Origin: Streptococcus pluranimalium
GTDB taxonomy: Bacteria > Bacillota > Bacilli > Lactobacillales > Streptococcaceae
Direction of reading: 5' to 3'
Length of the DNA: 64,000 bases
NCBI RefSeq assembly: GCF_002953735.1
Contig: NZ_CP025536.1
Span: 1,618,001-1,682,000, forward strand
A program made the position numbers and the translations under genes. The notes under the pieces are model-generated. The model was not told the DNA's origin, searched no databases, and was given only the letters and a program-made list of their open reading frames with translations. Every line of letters starts with the position of its first letter. Positions within the stretch are counted from its first letter, which is position 1. Shown here in pieces: positions 54,268-63,413 of the stretch.

Positions 54268-56928
54268 TTAGTTTTCTTCTTTTTTCTTACGAAGACCAAG
54301 TCCAGCCAAGCCAAGTGTCATCACACCAAGCGCAGTCGCTAAGAGTGAAGAGCTAGTTGCTTCCCCTGTTTGAGGAAGAGTCGCAACGCTTGCACCTTGA
54401 ACTGGTGTCTGTGGTGTTGGTGTGTTTGGTTTTGATGGTTTTGGATCTTCTGGCGTATGAGTGACCACTCGGTTTGATTTAACTGGGTTGCCATTGACAT
54501 ACAAGGTGTAGTCATTGTAAACATCACCAGCTTTGATACGTTTCACAACGATAAAAGCATCTGCGCCAAATTCACTCGAACGAGCGACCTGTTCAAGGAA
54601 ATCTTTCTTGAAGGCTAACTCATAACGACCTGTTTCTTTGTTATAGACTGTTTCAGTATACTTAGCTAAATCAGTACCCTTTTTGATTACTGAGCCATCT
54701 GCTAAGGTAATATCAACCTTAGCAATGACACTATCTTTTAAGTAAAGATCGTGGCTATGTTGCAATTGATCCACAAACTTGTACTCAAAGAGGCCATAAG
54801 AGCGACCTGTTGGCACAACCCAACCTTCTAGTTCGTAAGTGACTTCATCACCAACTTTAATCGTACCATTATTGATCGATTTTCCGCCTTGCTTATCTAG
54901 CACGTCTTTGTGGACTTCAGGTTTTGGCAGATGGTTAACGACGAGATTACCTAGATAGCCATTACCAAAATCAATTTGAGCCACACCATTGACAATATCA
55001 CCTTCTGTAAAGCTTTGGTTGACTTTAAAGGATAGGTTATAGGTGATATCTAAGCCTTTTTGCACGTAAGCTGTAAAGAAGCTTTCTGGATCTTTAGCAA
55101 CCCACATGTAAAATTCGCCGACTGGAGACAAACCACTATTGTTTAGAATAGCTTGTAGTTTCTCATCTAGGGCTTCTTTAGAAAGCACATGGTGCATCTC
55201 AAGGAGTTGTGACACATCATCACCGTTTTCGGCTGTGATACTGTTAACGACCATTGATTTGCCATCAAGGGCTTCATCTTTATAATCATCAATAAAGATA
55301 AAGTTTTTAAGGATATCCTCGGCTGATGCTGTCATACCCTTATATTGACTAAAATCATGTTTAGCCACATAATTTAACTCGCTATTAGGCAACACTGATA
55401 AACCATTAATAGAATTGCCATCACTATCGATAACATCTTTTGACGGATTGGCAACTGGAACTGTGACAGGGTGTACCGCTACGCTTACAGATACTTTTTC
55501 AGGGACTGGTACATGTGGTTTAACCGTTGGTGTTTTTGGTGTAAACACTTCAGGAGTGAAGGTCAATACCTCAGGCGTCACATACTTAGGTGCTTCTGGT
55601 CGAGCTGGCACTGGTTTTTCAGCTTCTGGTCGAGCTGGCGTATACGTTGGCTCTTCTGGTTTTTCTGGGAGAGCTAACGCCTTATAAGTCAAGGTCGCAT
55701 AAAGACTAGAAGGTGCTTCATAAACCCAGTTAGGTACCGTTTTTAGGAACATGACTTCAGCAGAAGTTTGACCGTCTGAAAGAATAATTTCTTTGTTTAG
55801 GGCAAAACTCTTATTGATGTTTTGAACACCGATAGATGATAAACCATCAAAATTACGAGTATAGAGGGTATTACCTGCTAAATCTTTGTAAGAAGCAGAA
55901 ATATTACGGTTAACAGCTGTTGTCTTTCGTGTTAAATCTAACTGCCAAGTGTTTAATTGGACTCCAGTAATGGTCACAATCACTTTTTGAGTCGCTTCGT
56001 CAAAGCGTTTGGTAAAGATCAACTTCCCTGTTACCTTGGTATTGGCAAAGACACCATCTGTATCTGATTGCGGCTCTGTTAGCACAAAGGTACCATCATT
56101 ATTAACTGTAACAACATCCGTTGTTCTTTGACCATACGAATTGAGGACTTCTGATTTACCGTAGCCCTTGAAGGTCACTTGATTACCTGCAAGGGTTTGA
56201 CGATCCGCAAGTACTTTTTCATAGGCTTTTAACTTCGTCTCATAGTCTGCTTTGAGTTGCGCATTCCGTGCTTCCGCATCAGATTGAGCTTGAGTATTAC
56301 GATCTGCCACTGCTTTATTGTGAGCTTCGACAGATTCAATCTCAGCTAATTTTTTCTCATAGTCCGCTTTAAGTTGGGCATTTGTTTTGTCCGCTTCCTG
56401 TTTAGCTGATTGGTTAGCTTGATCAACCTTGGCTTTTTTTTCGGCATTTTTAGCATCTACCGCAGCTTGTCCTGCTTTGTTTTCAGCTTCAACACGTTCT
56501 TTTTCAGCTTGATTCTGGGCATCAATTTGGGCATTTTGAGCCGTTGCCTCTTTAATCGCTTGTGTATTAGCGTTGACTTGTTCAGTCGCTTCTTTAACAG
56601 CTTGTGTTTGCTGGTCTAAATCAGCTTGAGCGCTTGCTTCATTGGTGTGCGAAACTGTTGGCTCGGTTGTTACCGTAACACCTGCCGCTTCTGCTTCAGT
56701 CACAGCCTTATTAAGTTCTGGTGAAGTCACCGCCTGCGGTTGATTAGTCGTTGGCTCCGTTAACGTCGTCACAACTGTCGCTTCTGCTTCAGCTGGTGCA
56801 ACCACTTCGTCCGCTGAGGCTTGGCTTGCGCCTCCAAATGCCAAAGCACCTGCTAAGGCAATACCACATACCAAACCGTATGCTTTTGATTTACGAAAAA
56901 ATCCGTGTCCTTGTGTGTGTGAGTTCAT
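54268..56928 (-). CDS. PrgB/antigen I-II-like LPXTG surface adhesin
   Basis: An 886-residue cell-wall-anchored protein resembling aggregation substance PrgB, which promotes mating-pair contact. Signal peptide at 1-39 (ending ASADEV). An Ala/Gln/Lys-rich helical coiled coil spans about 75-250 with NAQLKADYE repeats, then a beta-rich adhesin domain at about 255-400. A proline-rich stalk (about 400-490) and two C-terminal antigen I/II-like beta domains follow, and sorting signal LPQTG ends in a membrane helix and KKKEEN. ATG 56928 follows GGAG. Confidence 0.88.
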   Translation of the reverse strand: MNSHTQGHGFFRKSKAYGLVCGIALAGALAFGGASQASADEVVAPAEAEATVVTTLTEPTTNQPQAVTSPELNKAVTEAEAAGVTVTTEPTVSHTNEASAQADLDQQTQAVKEATEQVNANTQAIKEATAQNAQIDAQNQAEKERVEAENKAGQAAVDAKNAEKKAKVDQANQSAKQEADKTNAQLKADYEKKLAEIESVEAHNKAVADRNTQAQSDAEARNAQLKADYETKLKAYEKVLADRQTLAGNQVTFKGYGKSEVLNSYGQRTTDVVTVNNDGTFVLTEPQSDTDGVFANTKVTGKLIFTKRFDEATQKVIVTITGVQLNTWQLDLTRKTTAVNRNISASYKDLAGNTLYTRNFDGLSSIGVQNINKSFALNKEIILSDGQTSAEVMFLKTVPNWVYEAPSSLYATLTYKALALPEKPEEPTYTPARPEAEKPVPARPEAPKYVTPEVLTFTPEVFTPKTPTVKPHVPVPEKVSVSVAVHPVTVPVANPSKDVIDSDGNSINGLSVLPNSELNYVAKHDFSQYKGMTASAEDILKNFIFIDDYKDEALDGKSMVVNSITAENGDDVSQLLEMHHVLSKEALDEKLQAILNNSGLSPVGEFYMWVAKDPESFFTAYVQKGLDITYNLSFKVNQSFTEGDIVNGVAQIDFGNGYLGNLVVNHLPKPEVHKDVLDKQGGKSINNGTIKVGDEVTYELEGWVVPTGRSYGLFEYKFVDQLQHSHDLYLKDSVIAKVDITLADGSVIKKGTDLAKYTETVYNKETGRYELAFKKDFLEQVARSSEFGADAFIVVKRIKAGDVYNDYTLYVNGNPVKSNRVVTHTPEDPKPSKPNTPTPQTPVQGASVATLPQTGEATSSSLLATALGVMTLGLAGLGLRKKKEEN

Positions 56929-56967
56929 CTCAATCTCCTTTAAAAAATATTACTTTAAACCTTTTTA

Positions 56968-56983
56968 TGACGTGCTTAGGTCA
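56968..56983. repeat. TGAC-GTCA intercistronic element, copy 1
   Basis: TGACGTGCTTAGGTCA between the PrgA-like and PrgB-like genes; nearly identical copy at 59277. The outer four bases are inverted repeats. Confidence 0.55.
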
Positions 56984-57000
56984 GTTGATTACTAAATAAA

Positions 57001-59232
57001 TTAAGCCTTACGTTTCAAACCAACTAGTCCTAATAAACTGATAAGACTAAAACCTGCAATTCCCAAAGCAGAACTTTGCTCTCCTGTTTCAGGAAGAGCG
57101 TCGTCAGAATGGTTTACTAGAGGACGATTGGCCGTCGCTGTGCTTGCTAGGCTACGTGCTTCTGTAGAAGGCTTCACCTGATGGGATGGAGTTCCATTGA
57201 TAATACCAGTTACTTTTCCTGTTTCATCCACAACTGGCACCATCTGACCACCATCTGAAACAACTTTCTGATAGTCAGTCTTTAATTGGGTGTAATGGTC
57301 TTTGGCTAGACTAGCTTGATAAGCACTTAATACGGTCATGTAATGCGTTTGTGCTTCAGAGGCTAATGTCTTAAAGGTTTCTAGCTGTGATTGAGCTTGT
57401 TTTAATACCTCTGTTTTCTGAGCTAAATCTGTTTTAGCAGCCATTAAGACTTCTTGAGCTTTAGCTAATCGTGCTGGAGCATCTTCCAATCCTGCTAGTC
57501 TTGTTTCTTGTTGTGTCAAAGCTTGTTTGGCTGTTTCTAGCGTCTCTTTAGCTTTTAAGACAGCTTCTTCCGCTGCTGTTGCCGTAGCTTTTAACGTTTC
57601 CAATTTAGCTTGACTAGCAACTAAGACTTCCTTAGCCTCGCTTAAAGTTGTTTCTTTGAGCGATAGAGCCGTTTGGGCTTCTTTAAGGTTTGTTTCTTTT
57701 TGTGCTAATTCTTGACTTGCTAAACGGACGGCTTCTTGAGCTTTAACCACATTAGCTTCAGCCTGACTTAAATCAGCTGTTGCTTGATTAAGCGCCTCCT
57801 GCGCTCCTGGTACTCGTAGCGCTGTCGATTGTAGCTTGGTTAAGGTTGCTTTAGCGTCTGCTAGTTGACGACTAGCCGTTTGAACAGCTGATGATGCTTT
57901 CACTTTTTGAGCCTCTAGCTCTGCCATTTTTTGAGTGATAATCTTGAAGAACGGTGCCCCTAAAGCACGATCATCTTTATCTTGACTTTGTTCTGCCCAA
58001 AGACTCGCTACAGGATACCAACCAATATTAGCTCTGTTATAAGGATCATATACATAAGTATTACCGTTAGAGTAACCTCTTAGAACGACTTCATGACTAT
58101 AGCCTGGACCCCAAGGGGAGAACTTGTTATTTTGTACAGCTCCCATCACATGATGTCCTGCCTGAAGAGCTTCTATAATGGCAGATTGACTAGCTAACTG
58201 AGTCGGCACAAAACCAAAGTGTTTTGTAGCAGCGACAATCCCGTGAGCACTTGTACCTGAGAAGGTCTTATTAAAATAGTTAGTATTGTTATACAAATAG
58301 TCAGCAATTTGCGTTGGGGTAATCCCTCGTCTCGCTAATTCTGTAAAGACCATGGCAAGCGACGCTGGAACACAACCTGTCGCTGCAAAACTGCCATTAC
58401 CATAATAAGATGCCCAAATAGCGTCACGTTGATTGTAGTAAGCATGATCTTGTAAGCTGGTTGATACTTGTTCGTTAGCCATTTCAGTGACCACTTGTTT
58501 TAACAAGGTATCCGTTTCTGTTTTGGCTAATGTTTTTTGATCAAGGTCTGCTTGTGCTTCTTGACGTTTAGCCAAAAGAGCTTCATCAGCTGTCTTTGCC
58601 TCTTCTAGTTGCTCTTGTGCTTCCTTGACCTGATTGTTTTTTTTGGTAAGGTCTGCTTGAGCAGCCGTCAAGTCTGTTTGAGCTGAGGTCTCATCAATCG
58701 CTTGGTTAGCGACCTCAACAGCTTCTTGAGCATCGTTAACCTCTTTTTGGGCATTAGCGACAGTGGTTTGATTGTTAGTGACAATCGTTTCTTGAGAAGC
58801 AACCGCTTCTTGAGCCGTGGTAGCTGTAGCTTGTGTCTCTTCTAGCTGTTTTTGAGCAGTTGCTAGGTTCTGAGTAGCTTCAGCAACGGCTTCTTTTGCC
58901 TGCGTAATCGTTTCAGGATTGGCTTGATTAGCTAGTTCTTGCGTTTCACTAACAGCAGTCGTGGCATTCCCAAGAGCTAATTGTGCCTGGTCTTTAGCGT
59001 TTTGAGCGTCTTTAACGACTGTCTCTTGATGATTCACACTCTCCTGGGCTTGATCAAAAGTAGCTTTCGCTTCAGCAACTGCTTCTTGTGATACCTCCGC
59101 TTGTGGCTGGGTTTCAAGGCTAGTGACATCAGTTGTAGGTGTCGGTGTCACCTCATCTGCCTGAGCAATTCCTGCCGTTGCAACAGATACCGTTGCAACA
59201 GCTAAACCTGCCATCACTTTTTTATGGGTCAT
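57001..59232 (-). CDS. PrgA-like LPXTG stalk protein with C39-type hydrolase domain
   Basis: A 743-residue wall-anchored protein placed like PrgA, the surface-exclusion stalk. Signal peptide 1-25. A long coiled coil at about 45-260 is followed by a C39-like cysteine hydrolase domain at about 262-432 (DHAYYNQRD, ATGCVPASL with C287, SHEVVLRGY with H380, YVYDPYNR with D396). A second coiled coil spans about 434-660, and LPETG lies near the C-terminus. PrgA of pCF10 has a CAP domain at the stalk; here a different fold occupies that place. The hydrolase domain closely resembles the C-terminal domain of the gene at 9997. Confidence 0.9.
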   Translation of the reverse strand: MTHKKVMAGLAVATVSVATAGIAQADEVTPTPTTDVTSLETQPQAEVSQEAVAEAKATFDQAQESVNHQETVVKDAQNAKDQAQLALGNATTAVSETQELANQANPETITQAKEAVAEATQNLATAQKQLEETQATATTAQEAVASQETIVTNNQTTVANAQKEVNDAQEAVEVANQAIDETSAQTDLTAAQADLTKKNNQVKEAQEQLEEAKTADEALLAKRQEAQADLDQKTLAKTETDTLLKQVVTEMANEQVSTSLQDHAYYNQRDAIWASYYGNGSFAATGCVPASLAMVFTELARRGITPTQIADYLYNNTNYFNKTFSGTSAHGIVAATKHFGFVPTQLASQSAIIEALQAGHHVMGAVQNNKFSPWGPGYSHEVVLRGYSNGNTYVYDPYNRANIGWYPVASLWAEQSQDKDDRALGAPFFKIITQKMAELEAQKVKASSAVQTASRQLADAKATLTKLQSTALRVPGAQEALNQATADLSQAEANVVKAQEAVRLASQELAQKETNLKEAQTALSLKETTLSEAKEVLVASQAKLETLKATATAAEEAVLKAKETLETAKQALTQQETRLAGLEDAPARLAKAQEVLMAAKTDLAQKTEVLKQAQSQLETFKTLASEAQTHYMTVLSAYQASLAKDHYTQLKTDYQKVVSDGGQMVPVVDETGKVTGIINGTPSHQVKPSTEARSLASTATANRPLVNHSDDALPETGEQSSALGIAGFSLISLLGLVGLKRKA

Positions 59233-59276
59233 AAGGTCTCCTTTTAACTTTTAAATGAATTAGTTAAGCCGTTTTA

Positions 59277-59292
59277 TGACGTGCCCAGGTCA
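59277..59292. repeat. TGAC-GTCA intercistronic element, copy 2
   Basis: TGACGTGCCCAGGTCA between the PrgC-like and PrgA-like genes, 14 of 16 bases shared with the copy at 56968; the flanks TTTTA and GTTRAT are also shared. Confidence 0.55.
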
Positions 59293-59312
59293 GTTAATAA
59301 GCATTAATCGTT

Positions 59313-60032
59313 TTAGTTGTTTTGGACTTTTTTCTGTTTCCAGACAAGTGCGCCTGTCAGTGCCATTAGAGTTCCTAAGAGCGATAAGCCAAGTGTCTTA
59401 GCGTCTCCTGTGTGCGGTAGTGTCACTTTTGAGCCGTCCTTTTTTGTGACCGTGATGGTCTTGTCCTCATTGGTTTTAGCACCAATAGTTTCTGGGGCAA
59501 CTTCTGAGCCATCAGACAAGATAACCTTACCTGCCTTAGTACTTACGATTGAGACACCCGCAGCTGTTTCAACGGGAGCTTCAGAGCTAACGGTAGAGAC
59601 TACTTGACCAGTTGATGGAGACACTTGTCCTTCTGTGGGCTGTGCTGGCTGAGAAACTTCAGGTTTTGAGACAGGTTTCTCAGTAGCTGGTTCCGTATCT
59701 TGCTTTTCTTCCGTTTTTGGTGCTTCTGGTGTCACCTCAGGTTGGCTTGACTCCTCTGTAGTAGGAGTTGTCGTTGGATCCGTTGGTGCAGGGACTGGTG
59801 TTTCAGGCGTTGGTTCAACTGGAGTAGTTGTATCAACGGGTCCTTCTGTTTCAGGAGTAGGCGCTGGTTCTGCTGGAACATCAACAGGTTGATTTGGCTC
59901 TGTCGGTGTCACAACGACCGGGGCTGTCGTTGGATCCGTTGGTGTTGTAGCCTCATCAGCGCTAGCTAGTGTTGATACTGACAATAAAGCTGATGATAAG
60001 AGTAATGTTGCTAGTAATGTTTTTTTCATCAT
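59313..60032 (-). CDS. Pro/Thr-rich wall-anchored protein, PrgC-like
   Basis: A 239-residue surface protein with a signal peptide (1-25) and a long Pro/Thr/Glu-rich extended segment (many PTDPTT and PTPE units) that spans the wall. A small beta-rich region (VILSDGSEVAPE) comes before the sorting signal LPHTG, hydrophobic helix and KQKKVQNN. It corresponds to the small PrgC-type protein of the pCF10 surface set. It follows the VirB8-like gene in the same direction, so surface and channel genes may share a transcript. Confidence 0.82.
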   Translation of the reverse strand: MMKKTLLATLLLSSALLSVSTLASADEATTPTDPTTAPVVVTPTEPNQPVDVPAEPAPTPETEGPVDTTTPVEPTPETPVPAPTDPTTTPTTEESSQPEVTPEAPKTEEKQDTEPATEKPVSKPEVSQPAQPTEGQVSPSTGQVVSTVSSEAPVETAAGVSIVSTKAGKVILSDGSEVAPETIGAKTNEDKTITVTKKDGSKVTLPHTGDAKTLGLSLLGTLMALTGALVWKQKKVQNN

Positions 60033-60050
60033 AAATAGTTTCCTTTTCTA

Positions 60051-61130
60051 TCATTTCGTGTTGGGATATTCTGATTCTTTAGGTTCTATTGTAATCAGAT
60101 ATCCATACTTAGCGGATTTAGAATACCTTAATGTAAATTCCAAACGTTTTGTTAATGTTTTATTGTTCTGCATCATAGTAAGAACATATGTTGGTGTGTA
60201 CTCATTTGTTTTTGAGTCATACTCCAAATCTTCTAAAATCACAGATTGCAACGTGCCTTCTTTTGGTACAGTATATTTAGCATCTCCATCAGAAAGAAAA
60301 TCCCCAAGGTTTTCTTTCTTACCAGAATAATAGTTTGGTAAGAAGTAACGACTGAAAACATCTATTTGATGTTCCTCATCAGCTATTTTCTGAACACTTT
60401 TCAATTCTTGATGCAAGTAGGTAACTTGTTCATTTCTCTTAGTTAATTGATTATGTGCAATAACCGACGAGACGATTCCTCCAACAGATAAAGCTGCTAT
60501 AAGTCCCATAAATATATAAATCTTCTTCTGAGAAAAGCGATTGTGAGAGTGTTGTGTCTCACTACTTGAAGATCGAGATACAGGTTGCCTATTTACTACA
60601 AAAGTATTATCTAATGTAACTTGCTCTCCTTCTTCTGGAAAAAGCGGTAACGCTGATTCCTGAATACCTAAACTTGCTTTGTATGCTGGGTAAATTTGAT
60701 TAATAAAATACTCCCGCTTTTCTTGATACGTATAAGATTGAAAATCTTGACCTATCATGATAGATTGAATCAGCGGTACGAGTAAATTCTGATACTGTGG
60801 ACCAATCATAAATGGACTGGCAAAAACTTCTCCTTCAGAGACAGCCTCTTTTCCTTCTAGATGGCAAATAGCTACTTTTTTAAGACTTATATGACCATAA
60901 GCCTCTCTTAACGATTGAAATAATAATTCTGCCTGATGAAAAGTTACATAAGGCAATGAATCTTCAATAGTATGTTGGAAGGTAGCTAGATACTGTTGAT
61001 CTAACCCCTCTATAATCCCAAGCAGTTCACTATCGTCAGCTGGAGATTTGCTATCTTCCCACATTAATTCAAGAAATAGATCATCTGTTACCAAGCATTT
61101 ATTGTTTTTCTTAAAAGGGATAAATGCCAT
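60051..61130 (-). CDS. VirB8-like bitopic channel protein
   Basis: A 359-residue protein: a large cytoplasmic N-terminal domain with acidic sequence (FLELMWEDSKSPADDSE), one membrane helix at about 206-228 (IYIFMGLIAALSVGGIVSSVI), and an extracytoplasmic domain of NTF2-like length (about 235-359). That is the PrgL/TcpC/VirB8 topology, although the cytoplasmic part is larger than usual. ATG 61130 follows GGTGG; an ATG three codons earlier overlaps the VirB2-like region less favourably. It follows the VirB2-like gene by ten bases. Confidence 0.8.
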   Translation of the reverse strand: MAFIPFKKNNKCLVTDDLFLELMWEDSKSPADDSELLGIIEGLDQQYLATFQHTIEDSLPYVTFHQAELLFQSLREAYGHISLKKVAICHLEGKEAVSEGEVFASPFMIGPQYQNLLVPLIQSIMIGQDFQSYTYQEKREYFINQIYPAYKASLGIQESALPLFPEEGEQVTLDNTFVVNRQPVSRSSSSETQHSHNRFSQKKIYIFMGLIAALSVGGIVSSVIAHNQLTKRNEQVTYLHQELKSVQKIADEEHQIDVFSRYFLPNYYSGKKENLGDFLSDGDAKYTVPKEGTLQSVILEDLEYDSKTNEYTPTYVLTMMQNNKTLTKRLEFTLRYSKSAKYGYLITIEPKESEYPNTK

Positions 61131-61140
61131 AGCAACCACC

Positions 61141-61488
61141 TTAGCTTTTCACAAAGTTAAAGCCCCACTCAACAATACTTGGACCAGCAGAAACAGCAAT
61201 AATTGATACTGCGATTGCTACCCAGTGTTTTTTGATTGCAGCTTTAACATCACGACCACCAAAACCGTAGATTAAACCAGTGACAACAACGGCTAATCCC
61301 AAAGTTACAATACCAATTCCTTGTACTTTAGTAATCCCTTGACCAGCTAGCGACTCCGTCTTACCGAAAGGATCATCCGCATAGGCTGTATTCGTCAGAA
61401 CTCCTGATAGAAAAAGTGATAGACTAAGCAAATAGCTTTTTCCTTTAGTCTTCACCTCATTTACATAATTTGTCAATTCATTCCTCAT
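61141..61488 (-). CDS. VirB2-like pilin/channel subunit
   Basis: A 115-residue precursor with a signal peptide (SLSLFLSGVLTNTAYA) followed by two hydrophobic helices (about 55-78 and 88-108), matching the VirB2/TrbC-like or TcpD-like small subunit. ATG 61488 follows AGGAGG by six bases. It heads the unit containing the VirB8-like and PrgC-like genes and possibly the remaining surface genes. Promoter block A lies 32 bases upstream. Confidence 0.82.
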   Translation of the reverse strand: MRNELTNYVNEVKTKGKSYLLSLSLFLSGVLTNTAYADDPFGKTESLAGQGITKVQGIGIVTLGLAVVVTGLIYGFGGRDVKAAIKKHWVAIAVSIIAVSAGPSIVEWGFNFVKS

Positions 61489-61520
61489 AGAAATCCTCCT
61501 CATATTTTGTTGACATTATT

Positions 61521-61555
61521 AGTGTAAGAGATAATGAGAATTAGTGTGTTAAGGG
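61521..61555 (-). promoter_or_regulatory. Transfer promoter block, copy A
   Basis: CTTAACACACTAATTCTC, ATTATC and the -10-like TACACT (61521-61526) on the minus strand. The predicted start gives a leader of about 25 bases containing AGGAGG. No -35 hexamer is present at 17 bp. Confidence 0.75.
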
Positions 61556-61567
61556 AAAAAATTATTT

Positions 61568-63412
61568 TCAGCTGAAGAGAGACTCCGCTTCTCTCTCGCT
61601 GTCTCTCTCAACATCTAGTTGAATTTGTCTCAAATCTTTTCGATGATGGTCATCTGGAGCATCCCCTTCAACCCATAAATGTATGTTATATGATTGCTTA
61701 TTTTTATCCAATGATAGACTCTTTGCTGAAATAGAAGCTAATACTTTTCGCTTAATCAACCGCTCTAATGGACGTGCACCATTTTTCACATCCGTTCCCA
61801 CATCAGATAAATATTGAATCAAACTAGGTTCATAGGAAAGCGTTAAATGTTGGCGCTTCATACGATCTGCTATCTCAGATAGATTTTTTTCTGCAATTTC
61901 TTCAATCACATCACGTTCCAAAAGATTGAAAATAAGTTTGTTTTCAATTCGATTGAGAAATTCTGGGCGAAACTCATTTTGAAGCTCACTATTCATAGAC
62001 TTTTCAAATTGTTGCCAATCACGTTCGGTTAGATTTTGGAAACTCCCTTTTAATTCCCATTTATTAATGATTTTTTTAGCTCCAATATTAGTCGTCATAA
62101 TGACAATAGTATTTTTAAAACTAATCAAGCGACCTGAGCTATCTGTTAAGCGACCATCATCTAGCACCTGAAGAAAGAGATCCATAACCTCACTATGTGC
62201 TTTTTCAATCTCATCTAGCAACAGAACGCAATATGGTTTCTGTTTTACTCCTTCAGTCAATTGTCCCTTTGTTCTCGTCTCACGATTGCCGATTAGTTTA
62301 GTCACATCTTCCTTCTGTTTATATTCAGACATATCAAACCGTATCATAGACTCTTCATCATCAAAGAGTGCTTCTGCAATAGCTTTCGCTAGTTCTGTCT
62401 TGCCAACACCTGTCGGACCAAGAAACATAAATGATGAAATAGGTTTATTCTCATCTTGTAAACCTGCTTGAGCGATAGTTACAGCATCCACAACGGCTTC
62501 AATAGCATCTTCTTGTCCCTTGACACGATTCATCAATTTTTCCTTCAAACTGTTTAAGCGTTCCTGATCACCTTTTAGGATTGTAGTGACAGGAATACCA
62601 GTTTTATCCTTCAAAACTTGGGCAATATCTTCTTCTGTAATCCTAGTTTTCCCCTCAGCTGAAGCAATAGTAGCAGCTTCATCAATCAAATCAAAGGCTT
62701 TATCTGGTAAAAATCGGTCTGTAATGTATCGAACAGACAAACGGACAGATTGTTCTACAGCTTCAGAAGAAATAGTGATTTTATGAAATGATTCATAGAT
62801 TACTTTTGCTTGATCAATGATTGATATAGCTTGTAGAATAGTTGGTTCTTCTACCATGACTCGTTGCATCCGACGTTCCAAGGCTCTATCAGTCTCTACG
62901 TAGGCATTAAACTCATCTAGAGTGGTGGCTCCAATCAGCTGAATATCACCACGTGCCAAAACAGGTTTAATCACATTTCCTGCATCGAGCGCTTGTCCGT
63001 CCTGACTACCTGCTCCTACAATCGTATGAATTTCATCTACAAAAAGAAGATTATGGCCTCGTGTAGCAACCATTTCTTCAATAATCCTCTTAAACTTGGC
63101 AATAAATCCAGCATCATCTTCACTCATCAAACTAGAGAGTTCTAAAGAACGAACCGTTAAACCTCTTAAAGCATTTGGAACTTGGTTTCGTAGAATGGCA
63201 AGTGTGAGACCTTCAACAATAGCTGTTTTACCAACGCCTGCTTCACCTACCAAGATAGGGTTATTCTTGGTTCGTCTGAGAAGAGAGATGATGACGTTAT
63301 GAACTTCTTTATCTCGTCCATAGACCTGGTATTCATCTGATTTTTGAGCTACTTTAGCTGATAGATTGTCGGTGTATTGATCAAGATATGGAGTCTTCAC
63401 TTCATTTTCCAC
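61568..63412 (-). CDS. Clp-type double AAA+ ATPase without ClpP loop
   Basis: A 614-residue Hsp100 protein with two complete AAA+ modules: first GEAGVGKTA and FVDEIHTI, second GPTGVGKTE and LLLDEIEKAH. The usual N-terminal Clp domain is missing and the middle domain is very short. The ClpP-docking (I/L/V)GF loop of ClpC is replaced by a KGSF segment, so it should act as an unfoldase rather than with ClpP. It starts with GTG 63412 after AAAGGAG, two bases past the topoisomerase stop. A role in channel assembly or DNA-protein remodelling is a reasonable but unproven inference. Confidence 0.9.
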   Translation of the reverse strand: MENEVKTPYLDQYTDNLSAKVAQKSDEYQVYGRDKEVHNVIISLLRRTKNNPILVGEAGVGKTAIVEGLTLAILRNQVPNALRGLTVRSLELSSLMSEDDAGFIAKFKRIIEEMVATRGHNLLFVDEIHTIVGAGSQDGQALDAGNVIKPVLARGDIQLIGATTLDEFNAYVETDRALERRMQRVMVEEPTILQAISIIDQAKVIYESFHKITISSEAVEQSVRLSVRYITDRFLPDKAFDLIDEAATIASAEGKTRITEEDIAQVLKDKTGIPVTTILKGDQERLNSLKEKLMNRVKGQEDAIEAVVDAVTIAQAGLQDENKPISSFMFLGPTGVGKTELAKAIAEALFDDEESMIRFDMSEYKQKEDVTKLIGNRETRTKGQLTEGVKQKPYCVLLLDEIEKAHSEVMDLFLQVLDDGRLTDSSGRLISFKNTIVIMTTNIGAKKIINKWELKGSFQNLTERDWQQFEKSMNSELQNEFRPEFLNRIENKLIFNLLERDVIEEIAEKNLSEIADRMKRQHLTLSYEPSLIQYLSDVGTDVKNGARPLERLIKRKVLASISAKSLSLDKNKQSYNIHLWVEGDAPDDHHRKDLRQIQLDVERDSEREAESLFS

Positions 63413-63413
63413 T

